Under the pieces are notes generated by a model. That model made no database searches, was not told the origin of the DNA, and worked only from the letters and a program-made list of their open reading frames with translations. A DNA stretch of 64,000 nucleotides from Pipra filicauda. Its lineage: Eukaryota > Chordata > Aves > Passeriformes > Pipridae. The stretch covers positions 1 to 64,000 of the forward strand of contig NW_024104285.1 in NCBI RefSeq assembly GCF_003945595.2. The letters run 5' to 3'. The position numbers were made by a program, and so were the translations under genes. Of this stretch, positions 57,901 to 64,000 are shown piece after piece (position 1 is the stretch's first letter; each line of letters opens with the position of its first letter).

Positions 57901-60035
57901 TGAAGAGGTGTGAAGCAGCACACACTCCTCAATTCTCAAGTTTCTGTTCTGACTGAAGGAGTAAACTCACAGTTCCTCCACAGCCTTCTCTTGTTAATTG
58001 TCAAAATAAAGTAAAAGTAGATGTAAAATGCCTAATTATGCCCTCCCTGTAATGTAACCATGCAATGACAGCGTTCCTCCGTGCTGGGTTGTGCACTGAC
58101 AGCAGCTGCTTCCAGCAAGGAATTGTGCCATATGTCACAGGCAGATAATGACTTACAGAACAGTTCTGTATAACTCTTCTTTTCTGTCTTCACAAGCCAT
58201 AATCCACAAGAAAGAGTCAGAGAAATAAGACTCATCTGCAAGACTTTGTTATAAATAACTCCTTTCTAACATATGCTTTGCTGGAGCCACAAATCCCCCG
58301 ACTTCTGTGAGCAGCTCCGCGGATGGGGGAGCTGGAGATGACTTTCAGAAGCAATTTCTATGATTGCCAGCCTGTATCATAATCATACACCAGAACCTGA
58401 AACAATTTCCCATCCATTACCTCTGCATTGTAGCAATCCCACATCCCAGGGTGTCACAGCGACACACGGGATGCATGGGGTGAGGATGAGAATATGCTTA
58501 ATCAACCTATTTTCATTTCCTGCACAAAACATTTAGTTTCAAATAATCAAGACAGATAGAGCTAAAATGCTGCTTTGCTGAAATCATCTAAGAAGGTAAA
58601 TAATTTCTAAATCCACTCTTGTCTACCCCATGGCCCTTTTCTGCTACGCTTTTTCAGGAACAGCTTTTTTCCTTTTACCACTGGAGGAAACAACACCACT
58701 TTCTTGTTCTACTTCAACATATTTATGTCCTTAATAGATTTTCATAAGAACATTTGCCTTGCAACTCTTTGTGTATTAGAAGAGTATTTTGGTTTTTTCC
58801 CCTTAAAATTGATATATTCATAAAAAAAAGCCTTTGACTTAAAGCCAAAAAGAGATACTGTGAAATAATTAGTAAAACAAAATAAAACCTTATAAAAGCA
58901 GAAACAAATAAGCCCCAAATATACCACTAAGGGTCATGAGTGGTTTTAAGATGATTGTCAAAACTGCAAATAGCATTTGTGTTCATGCAAAAGAATAAAC
59001 AGCCAACATCAGATCCAAAAATCCCTGACTCAGGATATTCTACTGGAGTATTTGCTTCCTATTTACTATCCTTGAGTTCCATCAGCTATGGAGTGAGAGA
59101 TGCATTCTGAGAGATCCCAGGCTGCTCCTTTTGCAGGATTTACTTCCATTTACTAAGGCACAACAGCAAACTGGACAGAAAGGTTTAATTTTCTTCATTT
59201 TATCATTTATTAAATGCTGTTTTCCATTTGTTTGAGTTTTGATTTTTATCTGCATTTGAAAACTTTTAAATTCTACATTACAGTCTCAGAGTAAGTGAAA
59301 ATACATCTAATCAATCAACCTACCACTAAAGCTCAATTCTCTTGGACACTCCCTTCAGATAATTTCTTCCAGTAACCAAATGCTCAAAACTAAATATATT
59401 TAAAAAGAGTAGAAATTATTCTGTGAATACATTTTTGGGGCATATGGGAATTTTTCAGTGAAGTAGAGTTATGGTAGAAGTTCTTGTGCTTCCCACTATC
59501 CATGGGAATACAGCTGCACATACATCTGATATAAAGATACCATAGAAGAGAGATATAAATGATTGATGCTTGAATTGCTGCAATATCAATTAATGCAAAA
59601 GGTAATTAATTAATCAATGTTTTCTTCATTACCAGGCGGCTGCAAGTTTCTTCTGTGGATTCTCCACTGGCCAAGGACTCAGAATTCTCACTAGGTTTTT
59701 TCCCACTGGAATCATAACTAACCTCCTCTGTCCTTCTTCTCTCATCCCCCCCTAGTCCTGGTAACTCATACTGATGGAACTCCCTTCAGTGTTATTTTCT
59801 TTGGGATTGGAGGGAGCACAGAGGGATATACAGGCAAACACCTTGAACACACAGGGATTGCTGCCAGTCCAAAGAGTGTATATTTACACTCCCCATGTAG
59901 GAAGAAGACAACAACACAAGACTAAAATTGTGAGAATTCAATTCTTGCACACACTTGCTGAGTGGGTGTAAGACAAACACAACCTGAGGTCTGTCATAGT
60001 AGAGAGAAATTCAAGCTAAGAAATGCACATAATCA
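54942..60035. other. Unique non-coding DNA
   Basis: The 101-111-codon frames at 56017-56374 overlap on opposite strands. A somewhat GC-richer zone at about 58040-58480 with a few CpGs could be a conserved element. A good acceptor-like tract (GCTACGCTTTTTCAG) at 58657 opens a 29-codon frame ending TAA at 58747, too short to call. No repeat family recognised. Confidence 0.45.
56037..56060. repeat. Inverted repeat, 10-bp perfect stem, 4-nt loop
   Basis: CAGTGATTTC (56037-56046), loop TGAG, then GAAATCACTG (56051-56060). The pairing can continue after a 2-nt bulge with TTTT/AAAA. Confidence 0.9.
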
Positions 60036-60096
60036 TTCTTTCTTCTTATCCTTTCTTTCTCTCTCTCCTTCCTTTTCTCTCTTTGGGTCTCTTTCT
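60036..60096. repeat. CT-rich pyrimidine tract
   Basis: About 60 bp, nearly all C or T on the + strand, with CTTT and CTCT units, interrupted by single A and GGG. It is a low-complexity polypyrimidine tract. Confidence 0.85.
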
Positions 60097-62781
60097 GAAT
60101 GTGCAGTGTGGATTATATGTATATTCGATGGCTTTTGTTCTCCAGCTTCATAACAGCAGGAACACTCTCTGAACATTTAAAGACACCCCTTTAGTAGTTG
60201 GGTCCAAATCTGGATACATATCTATGACTTGACCTCCTGCTACTTAAGGCAATTTGCACTCAGATCAAATTCTGACCCCCAGAAATGGAAGCATTTATGT
60301 TGAAAAAGAGATGAATATTTACAAGGCTATTGTTACAAACCAGGAAAATTATGATATAAATATGATTACACTGTATAAGCCAGATAAAATCTACACAATC
60401 TCTGTTTCTTTAAAGAAACCCAAAATGATTTTGTTTCTGAAATACACGTAAAAAGAATTTCAATAACATTGTATTTTCAGACCTTATTGTTAAGGGATCC
60501 AAGGAAAGTTTTTCCCTGGTTGTAGTATTTTCTTTATAAAAGCATTATTTCAGACAAAGTAAGCTTGGTTCATTTAAAGTCTCCACAAGGGACTGATACT
60601 TTTTGATAGGTATTTTGAATGTTTTTGATATCCCAGTTTTTGAGATCCCTGGGTGACTTTATTTTCTGGACAACTCAGTTATTCTCTCATCCTCTGACCT
60701 TATTATTATATTGTTTTTCCCTTCTCTTCCCCACACCATTCTGAGAGAAAGCTCTCTATAAATTTGATATAAATATAGTTCACGTACAATATCTGTAACT
60801 TAGTCAACTTCACAAGGCATAAAAATAACAATCTTTTTCTTTATACCGTAGTTCTTGTTTTTGTACAATATTATCCATTTGCTATGAATTCCCCTACAGT
60901 GAACTTAAATAAAGCTAAACCAAACCAAAGCAACAAACAAACACGCCCCTAAAATCCATTATATCCACATCAACTATAGGATAATTTTTTTTCTCACATT
61001 GGCTTGAGTTTTTTCATGTAATCTACCAATTTAAATGCACATGGCCAAGGAGAAAAAATATATTTCTTGCATTGTAAATATGTTTTTTTACATTCCAAAT
61101 ACCTGTCTCTCTTTCTGGCAGTGCCACCTCTCAAGGTTTTTGCCAGAACTTCTCAATGTGCAGACCTTGAGTGCAATTCATGACATGAGGACAGAGGGGG
61201 ATGAACATGCTCAGGACAGAGAACAGTGATCACAGAGAGTCCTCCAGAAACCCAAAAGCCAGGGATGTTTGCAGTGATCCCAGACAGAGCTCTAAGTAAA
61301 GCCACTTATAGCACTATACTATTCTACAGCTGAGAGGTCAACACTTGAAGAATTCCATGATACACCTTCTCCATAACCTTCCCACTAAGAGAGGGAATTT
61401 CCCCCTCAGAAAGACCTGACAAGATGCAGCAGGGCTGAACACAAGTGACACTATTGGACTATGTGAACACATTAGTATTTTCAGCAGGTCTCTCATATGT
61501 GAGGAGGAAGATGACAACGACCTCAAGGCATCGACAGTGTAAATTAGACAGACAAAGTGGCTGAAAAATTGAATATCTTACGTAAAACAAGGGAGGTCAA
61601 AACTCAGCGTGGCGAGGATAAGTTATCTTGTTTGGCTGGTAGACTTCATGGAAGAAATAAGTTTATGTATGGGCTGCCTCCTCTAATTCTGAATTCTCAG
61701 AGCTTAGGAATGATTGTTTATCTGCTAACAGCCTGCAGGGATTTGGGAAAATAGCTACAGCATAAAACTGAAAAATAATTGAAATAAATAAAGTGTTACC
61801 TGGCACCATCCTTGTTTATTCTGTGCATCTGATATTAACATTCTGATGTCTTATGCTCGTAATACATAATAAGAAATGAAAATGTCATAAAATCAATACC
61901 TTCTAACAGCAGAGGGAAATGTCACAAATTATCCCATTCTCATTATAGTTTTCAGACAGTAATTTCACAAGCCTCCAAGGGATTAGGAAAGCTGAGTATA
62001 TTTTTGCTCTCCCCTCAGATGTCAGTTTTATTGTACAAGATCCAGGCAGAGAAGGTTCTCTGCTCAAGAAGTTCGAAATCAATTGTTTTGCCAATTAGAT
62101 GCTTTTGCAAGGCTGTTGGATGCCTGCAAGTGTGAAACCACGAAATTCTGTGACCCTGCTTAAATTATTTTGCCATACAAAATTACACTCTAACCTCTCA
62201 TGTGGTATAGGAGCCTGCTGTGGGCACATACAGACCAGAGAGCTGCGCTGGTAATAAATAAAATTTGCACTTTCTAAAGAAAAGAGACTTATTGGGATCT
62301 GCTACATATATAATTAATTACTTAGATAATTACCTAGGAGTGATTTTTACCTAGGAATTAGAGTCTGCTTGACCCTGCCTAGATAAGAATAAGCCAGGAA
62401 GAACTGATCTGTGATAATCCCAGTGATGACATTTGTAAACCCACAGTGCCAGTGCTCTGGAATTGGATGCTCCAGCCAGGTTAGGGTGGAGCTCAGACCT
62501 GTGTTGTCATCTGTGCATATATTTTACCAAGATGATTCACTTGCTATTTTACTACTGATGCTAATCCTCTGATCAACCCTGCTGCATACAAACAAGCTTG
62601 AATTCAAACTTCTCTGGAGACAATCAGGTACAAAACCAGGGTCTGCTGTCACTGACCATGTGGAAATCCAAGCCCCCCTGCATCCCTTGGCTTGACAACA
62701 AGGACCCACTCCTTGTAGTCCATACTGAAACCAGAGGCAGCCATTCATGTCACATGAGCCAGAATCCCAAGGTATTTCCAC
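60097..62781. other. Unique non-coding DNA
   Basis: No exon, RNA gene or repeat family recognised. A block at about 61910-62150 has moderately complex sequence and could be conserved, but I see no decisive motif. Confidence 0.45.
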
Positions 62782-62907
62782 AGAATATTCTTAGTTGGAA
62801 GGGACCCACAAGGATCATCAATGCCCAACCTCTGGCCTTGCACAGGACAGCCCAAGAATCACACCATGGCCCTGAGTGTTGTCCAAACATTTCTTGAACT
62901 CTGCCAA
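62782..62907 (-). mobile_element. CR1 LINE 3' end fragment (~125 bp)
   Basis: CACAGAATATTCTTAGTTGG, AAGGGACCCACAAGGATCAT, TTGCACAGGACAGCCCAAG, AATCACACCATGGCCCTGAG and CATTTCTTGAACTCTG are the reverse complement of a CR1 3' end of a different subfamily from the one at 9.4 kb. The element is minus-oriented with its 3' end near 62782 and is strongly 5'-truncated. Confidence 0.85.
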
Positions 62908-64000
62908 GCTTAGTGATGCTAATTTTATATCACATTAGGAAATCTTAAGAAAGACATTTTGTGGGAGGCTAATGGATGCTGTGGGACACTACACACACCA
63001 AAGATTCTTGCATCCAGAAAAGTGAGTCATATCAATCAAAAACAAAAATACACAAAACCCCATCGTCAGCAACAGAGAACCCAGGCTTTAGTGATAGTTC
63101 CAATTATGGCAATACATAAAATATAAATTGTCATTGCAGTGGTCTGGAAACGGATAATGCCTTTGGTTAAACACCAAGAAATAAGGAGGGGTGAAATGTG
63201 AGTCTTTCATTGTGAAACCTCTCCAGTTTTGGCAGAGAGAGCAAAGCAAAAAAATTCTGCCAAATCCAAATGTTATCTCAGACCTCCTCATCAAAATATG
63301 AACTACTGTGCAATAGCTAGAGCTAAGAGAATATAACTCATACAAATATGAAAAGGCTGTGATTTGTAATGGCATCTCTCTCCCAAGGAAATTTTATCCA
63401 GAGAATTTAGCGCTTGTTAGACTGTAGGACCCTGGAACTTCAGACGGTTACACAGTGTTAAAATAATTTGGATAGGATCAAAGATTCTCTGTGAGGGAAA
63501 GGCTCAATGTGTTACTACAGAGATAATTCACTGTTTGTCTGAGAACTCTAAGTAGCTCTGAAGCTCAATACAGCACATGATTACTTTGAAAAGCCCAGTT
63601 TCCCAATAAAGGTTATTTTACTAATATGTACCATTAGATTATTTTTTTTTTTAATAATGTTGAAGTACTTTGGAAACTGGAGCCAAATTCAACACCAAGT
63701 CCTTACTGTGCATTATGTGGTCACTCAATTTGTTACAAGGGCTCAAAAGCTTAACTGTGGAAAGAGCAGCAAAAGCCAATTAATAATGTTCCACTGCTTA
63801 ATATACTTGTTTGTTAACACAGAATATTGAGAAGACAAATTCTAAGCTCAGTTCATCACTCTGAGGCACAAAGGTGAACAGGAACATGAGGAATAACCTG
63901 GACCTCACTTATAAGAACAAAAACTAAACTCTCCCTCTGGGCTGAAAGAACTGAGACCTCCCCCCTCCCCAAAATAAAAAAAAAATGTTTTTTCCAATAA
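62908..64000. other. Unique non-coding DNA
   Basis: AT-rich sequence to the window edge, with a T run near 63642 and an A run near 63977. A 95-codon minus-strand frame (63088-63375) lacks splice support and resembles chance translation. Confidence 0.5.

Noticed and set aside
1..64000. CRISPR arrays, tRNA/rRNA genes, bacterial operons or a mobile defence system
   Set aside because: No regularly spaced repeats, cloverleaf-like sequences, long ORFs or ribosome binding sites; the DNA is vertebrate nuclear.

Overview
This is vertebrate nuclear DNA, almost certainly from a bird. The retroelements show it: several CR1 LINE 3' ends, all antisense to the + strand, and two copies of an avian endogenous-retrovirus (ERVL-like) LTR. 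A passerine is plausible from the LTR type, but I cannot prove that from the sequence. The window is AT-rich and poor in CpG, with short microsatellites and poly-A/T tracts. It has no rRNA, tRNA, CRISPR array or bacterial-type gene. Most of it looks like a gene desert or the introns of a large gene.

No complete protein-coding gene can be read. The longest ATG-started open frames are short (about 60-145 codons). They are either inside a CR1 copy (9.45-10.0 kb) or at the length expected by chance in AT-rich DNA. I looked by eye for ATG-less open segments with splice signals on both strands. The best is a 98-bp minus-strand segment at 51120-51217, with a CAG|GTAAGG donor, a usable acceptor and vertebrate-like codon use. 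Weaker minus-strand candidates are at 46506-46535, 39538-39654 and 31654-31731. Plus-strand candidates with strong acceptors are at 13823, 26264, 43724, 49253, 52245 and 54782. Short splice-flanked open frames are common by chance, so these are hypotheses.

Layout: 0-5.4 kb is unique DNA with a short LTR (2.7 kb), a CR1 (3.0 kb) and an LTR fragment in the opposite orientation (5.0-5.3 kb). 5.4-9.4 kb is unique DNA with a perfect 43-bp tandem duplication and a 12-bp-stem inverted repeat. 9.42-9.99 kb is the best-preserved CR1. 10-25 kb is unique, with two candidate conserved/regulatory blocks (17.2-17.6 and 22.85-23.19 kb) and a pre-miRNA-like hairpin (22.2 kb). 25.5-25.7 kb holds a very old CR1-like fragment. 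28.3-28.8 kb is the most enhancer-like block, CpG-enriched and rich in TAAT-type sites. 29-50 kb is mostly featureless. 51-55 kb concentrates exon-like segments and a CpG-rich patch (53.8-54.3 kb). 55-64 kb is unique apart from a pyrimidine tract and a CR1 end at 62.8 kb.

Nothing here forms an operon or pathway. What biology the window holds is probably regulatory: enhancers, lncRNA exons or rare coding exons separated by long introns. Conservation alignments and RNA-seq would decide this.
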